A DNA stretch of 64,000 nucleotides from Glandiceps talaboti (lineage: Eukaryota; Hemichordata; Enteropneusta; Spengelidae). The notes below the pieces were generated by a model that had not been told where the DNA came from, did no database searches, and saw only the letters and a list, made by a program, of their open reading frames with translations. This document shows positions 23,701 through 35,573 of this stretch, in pieces (within the stretch, counting starts at the first letter, position 1; each line of letters starts with the position of its first letter). The position numbers and the translations under genes were made by a program. The stretch is taken from assembly GCF_964340395.1 (NCBI RefSeq), contig NC_135551.1, positions 8,475,379 through 8,539,378 of the forward strand, in the 5' to 3' direction.

Positions 23701-23706
23701 AATACC

Positions 23707-23934
23707 ATGTCCAGGGCCGGGATTCATTTGGCAGATGAAATTTCATTTAGCTATTTAGAGGTGGAAATACACAAATACAGCAATACGAGTTATAATGAAG
23801 AAGTGATTGTGGGGAATATTATATCTAACATGTACGAACGATTACCACAACCACGGCATGATGAACCCATTGATATGGCTGTCGACGGTCATGACGTCGA
23901 CAACAATGCTGACTCGACTGTGTATAATTTATAA
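23707..23934 (+). CDS. possible terminal exon or small ORF with tyrosine motifs
   Basis: An open frame of 75 codons ends at TAA. Its C-terminal half is acidic and polar and contains MYERLPQPR and a final STVYNL, two Tyr-x-x-Leu-like motifs such as occur in cytoplasmic tails of surface receptors. TTCATTTGGCAG near 23725-23736 could be a splice acceptor, in which case only the following part is coding. There is no signal peptide or transmembrane helix in the frame and no recognised family. It may be a last exon of an unseen gene or chance. Confidence 0.3.
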   Translation: MSRAGIHLADEISFSYLEVEIHKYSNTSYNEEVIVGNIISNMYERLPQPRHDEPIDMAVDGHDVDNNADSTVYNL

Positions 23935-24202
23935 AGTAGACACTCCCCTTATATCTCTATGCTGAGAAGAAGTAAAGAGCTAGAACGTGGTTGCTTCTTT
24001 GAAATTATTGTGATTGTAACTCACAAATTTAATTTGTTAAGAGTAGTACTAACAGTGTTGAAGTGTAATATGCATGATACTGTAAGCTAATAATATTCCC
24101 TCCTTCATTAGCTACTTCGTGAGAACGTCGAACGTAAATTAAGGTCTGACAGTGATATTATTAATTATTGTTTAAAAGCGTCAGTACTAGAAAAAACACA
24201 AA

Positions 24203-24759
24203 TAATAATTAGCGTTGAATATAGCTGTGAACACTGAACATACACTGACGTCCACGTTCCAGGGTAGCTAGGCAAGATCATCAATTCCTCTATACACTCT
24301 GTTTACGGTACGCTAGTACGATGAACAGTGACATGAGTAGAGTTGTTTTGATTTAACCTTTAAATGTCGGTGTTCCGTAAGTTGCAAAGTACATCCAGTT
24401 GTGTTTGTTGACCCAGAGAACGCAGGAAAATATTCTTGTACAGTGTAGTACTTAATTCCTGTCATTTTATGTACATTTTATCTAAGTGTTACCAAAGGCT
24501 TGCTTATGGGTTGACATTATAGTGTCATGTCACACTGACCTATCCACAGAGTGAGCTGACTATAAAGTTTATCATTAATCCATATTACATGGTGATATAA
24601 TGTTACAGGTAAAGGTTAAACCAAAACAACTCTGTACACATGTCAGTGTCCATCGTACTAACATACCGTAAACAGAGTGTATAGAGGAATTGATGCTCTT
24701 GCCTAGCTACCCTGGCACGTGTGTTCAGTACTCACAGCTAAATTCTAAGCTAATTATTA
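24203..24759. mobile_element. MITE with about 160-bp TIRs
   Basis: Left arm 24203-24362 and right arm 24603-24759 are inverted copies. Shared blocks include CCAGGGTAGCTAGGCAAGA, TCAATTCCTCTATACACTC and GTTTACGGTA, and further in GTTGTTTTG.TTTAACCTTTA. Arm identity is about 85-90%. The 240-bp centre has no coding potential, so it is a non-autonomous foldback-type element. Confidence 0.85.
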
Positions 24760-24770
24760 CTTGGTCGTTC

Positions 24771-26596
24771 CTGAACAACATATAAATACACACATCTTCT
24801 CAAGAAGTCACTTTAAGCGTGTATTGATGTAGACTAGTTAATCTAAATTGTTCTACTCTTCAGTGTGCAGAGAACATTACACATTGCATACCCTCTATTT
24901 CGGACCTTACTTGCTATCAACACTACAAATCACTACATCTCAGCGGATTACAGTTTTAATTCGTCATCGTAGAATAATACCTTGTGTGAAAGAGGAAGAG
25001 TTCTTTGTTCGCATTCACTGATGAAAGTTAGTTCTCAATGCCAGGGTCATATTCTAACAATTTGGTCTTTTAAAACCAGTTCATAGTTGTATAATGTAGC
25101 TAGACTCGAATGTGGGACTTCAAGCAAAACATGTATGTAATATAATACCAACCACTACCATCAATCTCACAATCGCCATCTATTCCCCCAGCCAATCAGA
25201 CATTCGGCTATATATGTCTGTGCAAATCAACTTTAGTTCCCGTTGCCAAGATGGATCACTTCTTTGTCTTGGGGATTAATGTCTGAATAAAACGATAATG
25301 AATTTGTCTACATACAATGCAGACTATCAGACGATGCAGTGCAGGTCGCAGGTTTGTAATACCAAACCTTACACACGAAGGTCTGCATACTACAACTGAC
25401 ACCGGACCATACAACATACTGGTCCGCATGCAGCACAGTTGTGTGCATATCTTCGCCCTTAAACTGACTACAATGTTGCTAACTACCAAGAGGATATAGC
25501 ATATAAACTGTAAACATTACTTTATATGATTCTGTACTGAAAACAAATACTAAGCCTACGAATTTAAAAACTAGCCATGCATTGCATTTTTGTTTTATAA
25601 ATGCCCACGCGAGTCTGGATCACGTTTGATATCTTATCAGGCCATCTTTCTGCAGTAAAATCTGACACAAAACATCTAACGCCCTATGCAAGACCCATCC
25701 ACAAATAACTCCTCTGGCAAATGAACAAACATTCAAGATATAAAAACAAAAAGTGCAAAACAAAATTGAAGTTCCATTGAAACGAAAAATGTGATGGCAT
25801 ATCATAGTGGCAGATGTGCAATACGTCGTTATATTTTCACGAAATGTAAAAACCAAATGTAGACTTACCACTCTTATGAGACGCACAGGAGAAAGGCAGT
25901 AATCTATCTATAATCCTGTGTGCACAGAAACTAACGGAAGATAACGGTGCATTGGTTCAATACTGAGCCGAAAACAGCCTATCATTGTGGTTGGTAATCA
26001 TCAGTGCATGGTACTGTGACGTCACAAGCTCCACCTCATCGGATTTGCTTAGTAGATTAGCTGATATAATATTACATGGGAAAATGCGGACTATGACTCT
26101 ATAAGTAAGGCACGGTCAGCATTTACGGCAGAGGAGGGGGTACTATGTGTCCTGGCTGCTATGTTTTATTATACAGTACCCCCACCCCACCCTTGCTCAA
26201 CTTCAGAGATGTACAGTATGGTACACTACAATACATATTTGAATGAACTTTCACATGATTATATACACTGAGATAAATGGCAACAGTTAGTCATAAAACC
26301 AATCTACATGGAGGTTGTAACATAGCTGCAGTGTGTCATTCAACGATTCACGAAGTTTCTAACAGTGTTTATGGTAACATTTATCACGTTCATCACTGGT
26401 GTTCAAAGCCAGAAATTGATTAACAAAACGAAAAATAACTTGTGTAAGATAGTCTTTAGTGACTAATGGTACGTGTTTGTATATTGTATATGTGTTTCTA
26501 CCTGGCGGGCCAACAATCCCAGGACGATTTTTTTAGTACAACTGAGTACTAAAGTAATTCAGTAGGGCTATAGTCATCATAAAAAAATATGCGCGC

Positions 26597-26648
<52 letters not shown>

Positions 26649-28120
26649 GCGTGTGCGTAAACGACTTAAAGTCAAAAACAGTCAGGCCGATTGTATTGAG
26701 GGTAGGTGGAGCCATTACTTTTTTTTAAAAAAACCCGTATAATTAAATAAGCACTTGGTCGATGCGTCCGACATTTGTTGAGATGTTTCTAGAAGTATTA
26801 TTCTGTTGTTCAAAATATTTTGAAACGTTGGTTTTTGCTACCATGACCAAGCCCTTTGCAATCAAATGCAAGTATTTTACAAAAATAACAACACCATCTC
26901 GTAGGTTATGATAGGGAAGGGACTCTAAACACAGGCAATATTATCAAGTGTATGGTATTTAGATACCAAATAATAAGCAGTATGGATTTTGGATAAAGTT
27001 TGAAGTTCAAGAAACTATCTCTCAAATATAGTAAAAGCTTGATATTTTGTGTGGTATTTTGATCGTGTTAAAATTGGTTAGCTATCAGACAGCTTGTCAG
27101 GGCAATCGGCGATCCGTCCCTGGACCAATAGTTCATTTTCCCGTTTTAAGTTGTTTCGAAACCGAAATAAGATAATCTGTAATGACTCATGCTACTCGAG
27201 CAGAAACTCAGATAACGGTTATATAAGTTGATAACATTCTGTGGTAAACGTCGCTGTACATTTATATATGTTGTCACCTGAACATCGATTTCGTGTCTAC
27301 CAAGCTTGCCAATATTTTCAGCACGACTTGTTAGCACAACTGAATATTAAATTAGTTCTGTGGGGTTATAAGCAAGCATCACGAAATGTGCGTGTGTATG
27401 CTAATTAGGTTTCTTCATTAGTAGCAATTGTTTCTATTAAGGTAATGTTCCCATTTTAACTTTAGTCCCTTTTCAATTTTGTCTTCAAAAAGAGATGATA
27501 ATATTTCGATATTGTGATTATCCAGGCTCTGTAGTATTATGATTTGAGCCAGATGAATATAGTAGTAACCAGTCGTAACCATTAAAGTCTAGGTATGGTT
27601 GACACGATTGTCTATAGAGATATTGGAATGTGTCTGTTTGATTTGTATGAGTTTTGACATCCAATATTTTACTTAGAATAGCTTATCTTTGCAAATTACC
27701 AGACCAAGATATACCACTTCCCCTTTTGAGCTGACAAACTATCCTTTTAAATAATGGGTGCATTTTTTTTTCACCCAACATGTCAGTTTGAGTGTCACTC
27801 AGTAGAATAAATGTCATCTCTGAAACATGTCCACAGCAATATTTTATCCAGGTAGATTTCGATGATATTAAACTGAGGTCTGGGGAATATGATGTCAGCT
27901 ATCTCTTTGGATGTTGGTAAGCTCTTATTGTAAGTAGCACGTTTGTTTGTAGAAATCTCCATTAAATTCACATGCATTGTTTGTTTATATATCGCATTTG
28001 ATACTTTAAACAGATTCTGTTGAAGGTTTAGGTATTGTAATATTGGTTAGTTACAGTTTAACTAAGTTTAGTGTCTCAAATACTAACTGCATTGCATCGT
28101 TGTGCAACATATTTTTGTAC
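24771..28120. other. non-coding region
   Basis: Apart from the dinucleotide repeat at 26591-26653 I see nothing that can be supported. Open frames are short and unrelated to known proteins. Confidence 0.4.
26591..26653. repeat. (GC)n(GT)n microsatellite
   Basis: About 20 bp of GC repeats pass directly into about 35 bp of GT repeats with GTGC variants. It is a continuous alternating purine-pyrimidine tract. Confidence 0.95.
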
Positions 28121-28257
28121 ATGGGTGTGAAAAGGTTTCATCAACACTGCAGTCCATATCTGGAACGGACCTCCTGATAATGTACATGGAGTGATCAGCG
28201 ACAATGGTGTTCAGTCCTTCAGGAGCCGTGTACACAAACATCTTTTAGTGCCCTGAA
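28120..28257 (+). pseudogene. 3' end of a non-LTR retrotransposon ORF
   Basis: A frame reads HIWNGPPDNVHGVISDNGV, then QSFRSRVHKHLL and a stop. This is the typical C-terminal signature of LINE reverse transcriptase ORFs (a WN.LP..V pattern, then SF...L..HL). No upstream RT motif is present, so it is a 5'-truncated copy, as is usual for LINEs. It lies about 300 bp before the TLR pseudogene. Confidence 0.6.
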
Positions 28258-28560
28258 GTAGCAGAAGAAACGCTGACATACCAATCTGCTGTGTTTGGGT
28301 CATGGGGTTTACATATGTAGTGTTGTGTTGTCGGTAGCTATGCAAGACCGGGTCATTTCTTATCATTGAATTATTGTTTACTTTAGCATTTTATTATTTT
28401 TTACATTTATAATATTATCTGCACTTAAAAGTTCGCGAGTAAGATTTGATTGGTCGCATGCCTCGAATTGGTTTGTTGTCTTTATTCATTTCAGATAAAC
28501 ATTACACCGTGTCGCTACGTTAACGTGACATACAGGAACTGTCTGTTCATTTTTTTTTCT

Positions 28561-28980
28561 TAAAGATGTTACAGTAATTTGACGTGTGATCCTCCTTGAC
28601 ATTCATCATGGTTCTGAGCACCTACCTCTCACCTACAACATCCAAGAATGACTCGATCAGAAGATCACATGTTTATCTTTGGCGACAGAAAGTCTTTGAT
28701 TTACAATCTGTCCATGTTTCTTGTGATAATAATGACAACTATCGGGAAAACACCATATAAATATTGCCTTTCAAGACAACTTTCTCGAACAAATGGTAGT
28801 CACTTCGACTGTTCAGACATGCATCTTCAAGAAATACCTACCAAATACATACAACTACTGAGTTGAACACATGTACAGCAACGTAATTAACCAATTAAGT
28901 AATATTTCATTTAGTCATCTTCCTTATTTTGATAAATTGAACCTCAGCTATAATAATCTTGGGAACATATCAAAGACCTG
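28561..28980 (+). pseudogene. TLR pseudogene, 5' part
   Basis: A diverged copy (roughly 85-90% identical) of the 5' flank, start codon and first about 115 codons of the TLR at 18456-21992, in the opposite orientation. From 28648 it keeps the signal region and Cys-rich N-cap (YKYCLSRQLSR, HFDCSDMHLQEIP). It then frameshifts into a stop near 28865. LRR sequence continues in another frame (LNLSYNNLGNIS near 28940-28970). Homology ends abruptly at about 28975. The splice-acceptor AG before the ATG is mutated to AA. The gene cannot make a receptor. Confidence 0.9.
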
Positions 28981-29314
28981 AGTTCGGCCTGACGGCCTCA
29001 CCCCAAGGCCAGGGCCAGGAGTTGACTAACTAAATTTTACAAAACCACTTTACAGCAAAACTTGGAATGTCTTTGTCTAAACAAGACTATATGTAAATTA
29101 CAAAACGACCTTAAGTTTACTAAAACAATGTGCGTCCGTGAATTTCAAAAACAAAATACTTATCTCTTATCCGTCATCTGAATATTTAACATAATAGTGT
29201 AACATCTATTGGGAATTCTGCGTGTATTGAATTAACTAATTAGACATCCCTAGATATGAAATTTAATCCGGTGAAATACGTTAAAGCTCTTCATTGGGTT
29301 AGAACATCTTAGTA

Positions 29315-29585
29315 TTATGTAGTATGGCCAACAATTGAATTTCGAGGAGAGCCATATGATGTATTGTAATCGCCACCAAGTTTTAAATGATGAAGATGTT
29401 CTAACCCATGAAGAGATGTAACGTATACCAACGGATTAAATGTCAGATCTAAGAATTTCAAACTAGTTAAATCAATAAACGTAGATCTCCCTATGGACTT
29501 AATTCTGTTATATGAGACATTCAGATGATGGATAAGAAGTAAGTCATGAAAAGTGTCGTGACGTAGTACAGACATAATGTCTAAA
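29315..29585 (-). pseudogene. TLR pseudogene, internal LRR part, inverted
   Basis: This piece corresponds to residues about 314-399 of the TLR (repeats with NVSYNRIKSIGRSTF and LTFNPLVYVTSLHG). It lies on the strand opposite to the pseudogene's 5' part. Over 29329-29536 it is identical to 20807-21014, 208 bp without a mismatch or gap, while the next about 45 bp differ at 7 sites. The pieces on either side of this LRR segment are missing. Confidence 0.95.
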
Positions 29586-30664
29586 TTATCTGTGACCGTC
29601 GTCGATCTAGAGTGTAATTAACATATTAAACACAGGCCGCGACAAATGCTTCAAAAGCTGTTGTATTTAATATCTTACCCACCCCGCGACCGTTTCAAAA
29701 TGTTTTTGGTACAAGGAAATCATTGCAAAAAAGTGATGATATCGTTTGAAATGCAAATTACAAAGAACAGAAAATACAACGCGCTGCATCAACCAATTCA
29801 CGCAATTTTCTGTTCGATGATAACTGCCGTCATTCTCTTCGGATTTTCTCTCCAACCTCTGTACTACTTCGCATGTGCCTGGTAGCTTATACCGCCCTCT
29901 GTCTCTGTTCATGGATAGTTTAAATGCCCGGATGTCTTTGACTTCCGTCCGTCGTTCGAAATGCTCAGTCATTTTTTATTTTGTTTATTTTAAGTCAATT
30001 GAATGTCCTTGAGAGTCGATGCAGGCAGATATGTTGGAATAGGTGTAGGCACCTGTCGACTGTAATGTGATACAGAAGTTACGGTAGACTGGAATACAGA
30101 TAGTAGAACTTTCTGAGTGGTGTGCATGACAGATGACATGACTTCTTTATGAGAAGTTGATGTGCGTGTACCATTTGGGTGATCGGTTGATTCGGTAGAT
30201 GTTTGAGATGATATTGAATAAGAGTGATCTGCATTTAACAGCTGAACGAGAACATAAAAAGGGCAACACGTTTAGAAAACCAGATGTTTTGCCCTTATAC
30301 CTCTCGTCATCTCCAATTTGTACCTCAGTTTGTGGACTCGATCTACGTTGTTTCCTCTTAGATAAGACTTTCTAGGATCAGTATATGTGTGAGTTTTTAG
30401 TTATTTTTCTGGTCTTCTTGTCTGCTTGGTGTTTCTTAAAAACGGCTTTGTGTATTGGTACATTTGGCAGTTTATATTTCATTGATGGTATATTCCATTG
30501 TTTTGTCTTGAAGTGCAAGAGACTGACTGGTAAGGGGATTGACGTGTCTTTGAAAACTATGTTAGTCCATACAACAGTGCTGCCACATGACAACATATTC
30601 CAGACAAACCTGCTACACGGGTGGATCACTTCGTGAACCTTCGAGACACCGAGTCACATGTAAT

Positions 30665-30667
<3 letters not shown>

Positions 30668-30712
<45 letters not shown>
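30668..30712. repeat. (GTA)n microsatellite
   Basis: About 15 perfect GTA units. Confidence 0.95.
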
Positions 30713-31728
30713 TGTACGTAACGTAGCGTTGTTTATTTCTGGTGTACGCCCCTTACCATCTGCTTGAATCCATGTCGCTGCTCGGGGAGAAGTTCAGCTG
30801 GCATCAGAATGAGGTACCTCCGTGTTTTTATGTAATAATGGAACCTGTCGATTGATGGGCGTCATAGCATGTCGTGACGGAATTACATATGTTGGTACTT
30901 TTCTCAACTAGATTTAGCATACAGGCAAATGCATCAACTTGCACAACAGCAAACTGTTCATCTTCACCTGGTCTCTGGCACACTCAATATTGTCTCATAA
31001 TACGGGACGTAAATAATTGTTGCATCTATGACTGTTTGCCCTACCTGGTGTGATTAACGTTAAGCAGAACATTGTGCCGCTATTTAGATAACCTTGAGTT
31101 ATTTTCCTCGTCCATATACACGCTCTTCCTAGTCATTGGAAACAGCTTACGTCCGCTTATAATGTCTTCTCTCTCCGTTGAGGGCGTCCTCACAGAAGAC
31201 TATTTATTAGATTCCCGATCTTAGTATTGTGATTTAGTTGTCTCAATATTTGACTCCCAGTCCTATCCTACAATTGTCCATATCAGCTCTCATTTCAATA
31301 TGGTACATGACCCCCATCGACCACATAGACAAGAGATCATAGTAACAAATTGAACTAACTTGACAATAAGTATTATACCTGCAATGTTCGACTGCACACG
31401 TCAGTCTTTGTGATCAACAGATTGACTCACTATTCAGCGCACGTGATATTTGGATTCGTGAGCCTAATAAGGGGCCATAGCGATGTCTGGAAGTTACTGA
31501 CGTCCTCGGTCTCCGTTGAATGATGGTTTACGTGCTCTGGTGTATATGACTTCCTTCACTCCCCTTCAAAGTACCAAGTTTCACTGTCTAGGATTTTAAA
31601 ATTTGTTGACAAAGACTGAAATTTCAAAGTCAAATTTTCTACAGTTCAATTGGATGTACGAGGATTTACCAACAACACAGATGAATTTTCATTTGAAAAC
31701 AATGTTATGTCCAGTTGGTGGATTCAGA

Positions 31729-31729
31729 A

Positions 31730-31789
<60 letters not shown>
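31729..31789. repeat. (GATT)n microsatellite
   Basis: About 15 perfect GATT units. Confidence 0.95.
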
Positions 31790-31790
<1 letters not shown>

Positions 31791-32239
31791 AAATATCATC
31801 TGTGTAGCGAGTAACTGAATTTATATATGTCGCCAACTTTGACGCCCTCTAGCGGCCACAGAGAATTCATTAAGTCACACTCTCCTAACCTTGAACTTGA
31901 CATTGTCAAGTTATATGGCGCACAGTAGTTACCCTGATTTGGAACCCTGCATAGTTGAACAGAAACACCCAGAAATTGAACTAAGAACATGAGTTGCTGT
32001 ATAATGTTGACATTGCTGATTGTGTGTAGTGTATCCGCTCGTTTCTGAATTGGTACTGTGTAATATCGCATGATTCGTGATACAATAACATGGATATACG
32101 ATCCTCCATTCAAGTGTAGTTCACGAAATTGTATGCAAAAAATATTCACAGACAATCTCTTTTTTAATAAAATCATTCAATACCACTGAAGGCAGTGTAT
32201 TAAAATATTTGATAAACACTTTTGCGTGCATTAAATCAC

Positions 32240-32900
32240 GTCGGTGTGGCGGTCGGATGCTATCCTAAGTCAAGTTTCTAGTGTTAGGTTGTTTTCCGTT
32301 ATTTCCTACAGTAATGACTACGTGGAGTTTGACTGGGAGTAACACTGAAAGTCGGCTGTACACGGTAACCTTCAGCCACCTAGACAGGTCACATGGGGTA
32401 TGTTTTCTAGCTATTCCCAAAGATCTAGTACGGCCTCGAAACATTTTGTAGTTAATTAGCTTAATTTTAGTGTATAAAAAGGGGAGACTTTCCGAGATTT
32501 CGTTAGTCAACCTGGGGACTCACTGGATGCTGTAATTTCGGGGAGAGAGTACTCAATACTCTCGCGATTCCGTAGCCGACTTCTCTTCGCTCACTGACCC
32601 GGTAAGCTACACTCGTTAGCCCGCCTGTCTGGTTCGGTACAATGTGACAGTGGTAGCTGATGCACGAGTTGCGAGTTGTATAGTGGGAAACTGGGCGTTG
32701 TCAATGCAAAACTAGACATCTCTCCCTGACGTACCAAACTGCTACCTTGTATTCATCCTGTAGTTTGAAATAAAAGTGAGAGATAGTCTGAAACGTACTT
32801 GCTGTGCGTTCTACTCGTTAAGTGTAATTTATTGGAGTGCGAGACGTTAACCTTGCTGCGATCCCCGCTCGCTGCATACTTACTGGATAGATATACGTAG
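32240..32900 (+). promoter_or_regulatory. promoter- or LTR-like region
   Basis: A TATA box (GTGTATAAAAAGGGG, about 32470) is followed some 300 bp later by an AATAAA (in TTTGAAATAAAAGTGAG, near 32768). The sequence between is less AT-rich than its surroundings. That order resembles the U3-R-U5 layout of a solo LTR beginning TGTGGCGG near 32245. I could not identify matching target duplications or a coding region, so the assignment is weak. Confidence 0.25.
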
Positions 32901-33046
32901 ACTTGGACCCACATGGTTATTTGCAGGTGGAACTGGGATTAGAATAAGTTCTCTCTCGGTAAACAAATAGCACGCACGGGGCTCGAGTGCGACATTGGTA
33001 TTGAGAAATGACATGTTTCCATTGGTTACTATGTACATTTACATTC

Positions 33047-33405
33047 TAGTCTAGTTTCCAGTTTTTAAACTTCATGCATATCCAGTCTAGTTAAGGTTGT
33101 AACGATCGCACATATTCCTGTGCTCCCTCATATTTCGTTAATATAAACATGATTACGTTGTTGCATCCCCACGTGATTTAGTTTAAAAGGTCTGGTGATA
33201 GAGTCCAGGTTGGACATTGCAATTGGACATCGTCAAAACAGTTGTACCAAGGAATACTAATGAATGGTGACGACAGCTCGTCATTAGTAGTGACATGCGC
33301 TGTTTGCGCTAAAGGGGGGGGGTTGAACCATAATTAACAATTTTCATCAGGGCCTTGACTAGACTGGATATGCATGAGGTTTAAGTCTGTCTGGAAACTA
33401 GACTA
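33047..33405. mobile_element. 359-bp MITE with about 50-bp TIRs
   Basis: The ends are inverted copies: TAGTCTAGTTTCCAG, then TTAAAC.TCATGCATATCC and AGTCTAGT.AAGG. The right arm at 33353-33405 is the complement. There is no coding content. The element is flanked on both sides by a direct repeat of about 30 bp (CATTGGTTACTATGTACATTT at about 33019 and 33422), longer than an ordinary target duplication. Confidence 0.8.
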
Positions 33406-33459
33406 TTTATATTCATGCTTTCATTGGTTACTATGTACATTTGTATTCATGTTTTTGAC

Positions 33460-34084
33460 CTCTATATGTTCGTATTCGTACTAGGTTCTTATTGGTAAAC
33501 TTCAATTCATCATGTGTTTGTGTTTTGTAAACATTCAATGACGTTGGACAATGACGTTGGACTTTAATAAGTTCTTAAAGAACTATTGTATTATCCATGA
33601 ATCTTACCGTATTCTTTTGTTGTACTGACTTTGTCTACTTTACGGTGGAATTGACCGACGACCAACAAACCAACATACCAATTAAAACGAGTTTGTATTA
33701 GTAAATAATAGTGTTTTATTGCTGAATTATTTTTGTATTCTTAAATCTTATTCATCAACTTAATTTAAATTTGTCAAATTTTACATTACATTCAGTTTTG
33801 GAAAATCGATGATGACAAGATACAATCTTTTGGTTTCCTAACGTTTATTTTGCGTGTGAATATGAACCCCAATGAGCTGATAATTTCTCAAACGATAAAG
33901 GGTATTTTATCACACATATGACATAATGCCATGACAAGATATTTCGAGTTCTTCAGTGGACTTGATGTTTTCGCCAGGTGTTAATGGCGTCACGTGATTA
34001 ATGACCAAATGATAGCATGATCGTATGGTGTGAAACCTGTAATCCCAATCTCAGTTCATTGTCTCTACTCCTTTCAGATACATA
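33460..34084. other. non-coding, no feature recognised
   Basis: AT-rich spacer before the tandem duplication, with no coding signal. Confidence 0.4.
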
Positions 34085-34854
34085 TTGCATCCTGTAACTT
34101 CCAGTGTAGGTCCCTAGTCTCTTTATGCATTATCTACTCTGTGTCCATGAATGTTCTGCGACCGCTGATTTCATGTCATTTCTATTAATTCCCTATCACT
34201 GCATTCCGTACGAGTTTATTAGATTTCAGTAAATATATTATTGTCATCTGTATAATTATGTTTTTCAGCAATTGAGTAATATGTTAAGAATATTATAAAT
34301 GCGTTAATATCTGGTATATAATTTATGTAAGCCTTATATTGACAGCAAAGTCATAATTCTAATGAATCATTGTCATAAGCAATGCGTTTTAGTAATTAGG
34401 TAATGTCATAAGAATATAAGTTTCAGATTCTGTATGATTTGGTATATCAATTGATCGATGATGATAAAACTCTTGCATATCTTAAAAAGTGATTTACGTC
34501 TCAATTCTTATGAGCCAAAAGGTGCATTCAAATTTATATCCAGCACAGAAGAACATACAATTTTTTATTTGCACGGCTTTTATAACTGCAGCATTGAGTA
34601 GGATCTCGGATGCAGTTGATTACTACACAACAAGGACATCAAAACATATCAAAGCACTTGTCAAAAATATCGAATGTTATAACGCTTAAATGTACGTTCT
34701 GCTGATCTTATTATAATTGCAGCGGAACTTGGATATACATTGGGCGTACATTTGAAAGTTAATGTACACTGTGGAGATGCTTTGAAAGACTGGCACGACG
34801 AGCATAAAAATCAGGCTTGTATTCAACAAACATCGGCTATCTCGGAAGTGGCAT

Positions 34855-35043
34855 TCAACAATTATCCTCCATCTCGGCATCGCCTGTCCCACCATCACCA
34901 GAAGCTTCTAATAAATCACAGAAACACCCCAAAGCTCTCTTCCCAGCCCTACGTCCACAGACGCAGTAAACAATCAGAACAAGGAGGAGACCGACACCGA
35001 TGGCAGCCGCTGCAGAAGCACCAATAAGGACCACGTCCACCAT
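34855..35043 (-). CDS. candidate terminal exon: transmembrane helix and cytoplasmic tail
   Basis: The minus-strand frame begins MVDVVLIGASAAAAIGVGLL and continues LVLIVYCVCGRRAGKRALGC, then an acidic tail ending EMEDNC and a stop. There is one strong transmembrane helix followed at once by a basic stop-transfer cluster and two Cys that could be acylated. It can be read as a 62-residue peptide, or, more plausibly, as a last exon entered at the acceptor GGTGCTTCTGCAG (about 35006), in phase 1. All five CUB/LDLa exons at 46.8-50.0 kb on the same strand are phase 1-1, so this could be that gene's membrane anchor. The distance of about 11 kb and the intervening LINE make this inference only. Confidence 0.4.
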   Translation of the reverse strand: MVDVVLIGASAAAAIGVGLLLVLIVYCVCGRRAGKRALGCFCDLLEASGDGGTGDAEMEDNC

Positions 35044-35411
35044 GTTGACAATGATTTTTTATTACGTAAACAAGTCAGCGTATGTCTGGGTAACAAATAG
35101 AAAATGAAATAAAATAAGCAAAAGGAAGTACATATGTAAAATAACTGGTTCTATGTTTGTAATACAGTATAATATGATATTATGGAATGTTTGGAAAAAT
35201 AAAGTTATTTCATTTGTGCTGGAATTATAGCCGTGATTAACAAATAACCATTTATTTGTATATAATTTAACTATAAATATAATAATCATAATCATATATT
35301 AATCATTATCGGTCGGAAATCTTTGACTTTGTATTCACTATCACAAAGTATTGTATCATTCATAAGTTATTAATGCAAAATAAAGTGCGATGAAGTCTAA
35401 CGCAAGGGCTC

Positions 35412-35573
<162 letters not shown>

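Larger units (their letters stand above)
29586..32230. other. non-coding region with simple repeats
   Basis: Holds a (GTA)n array and a (GATT)n array, listed separately. A minus-strand open frame of 101 codons at 29667-29972 and one of 126 at 31796-32176 have no recognisable similarity. Confidence 0.4.

Noticed and set aside
29667-29972. Minus-strand open frame of 101 codons beside the TLR pseudogene
   Set aside because: Composition is plausible, but there is no recognised family, no supporting splice or promoter signal, and an overlapping open frame on the other strand.
31796-32176. Minus-strand open frame of 126 codons
   Set aside because: No similarity, no domain, and it extends over low-complexity AT-rich DNA. 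Length is within chance expectation for a 64-kb AT-rich window.
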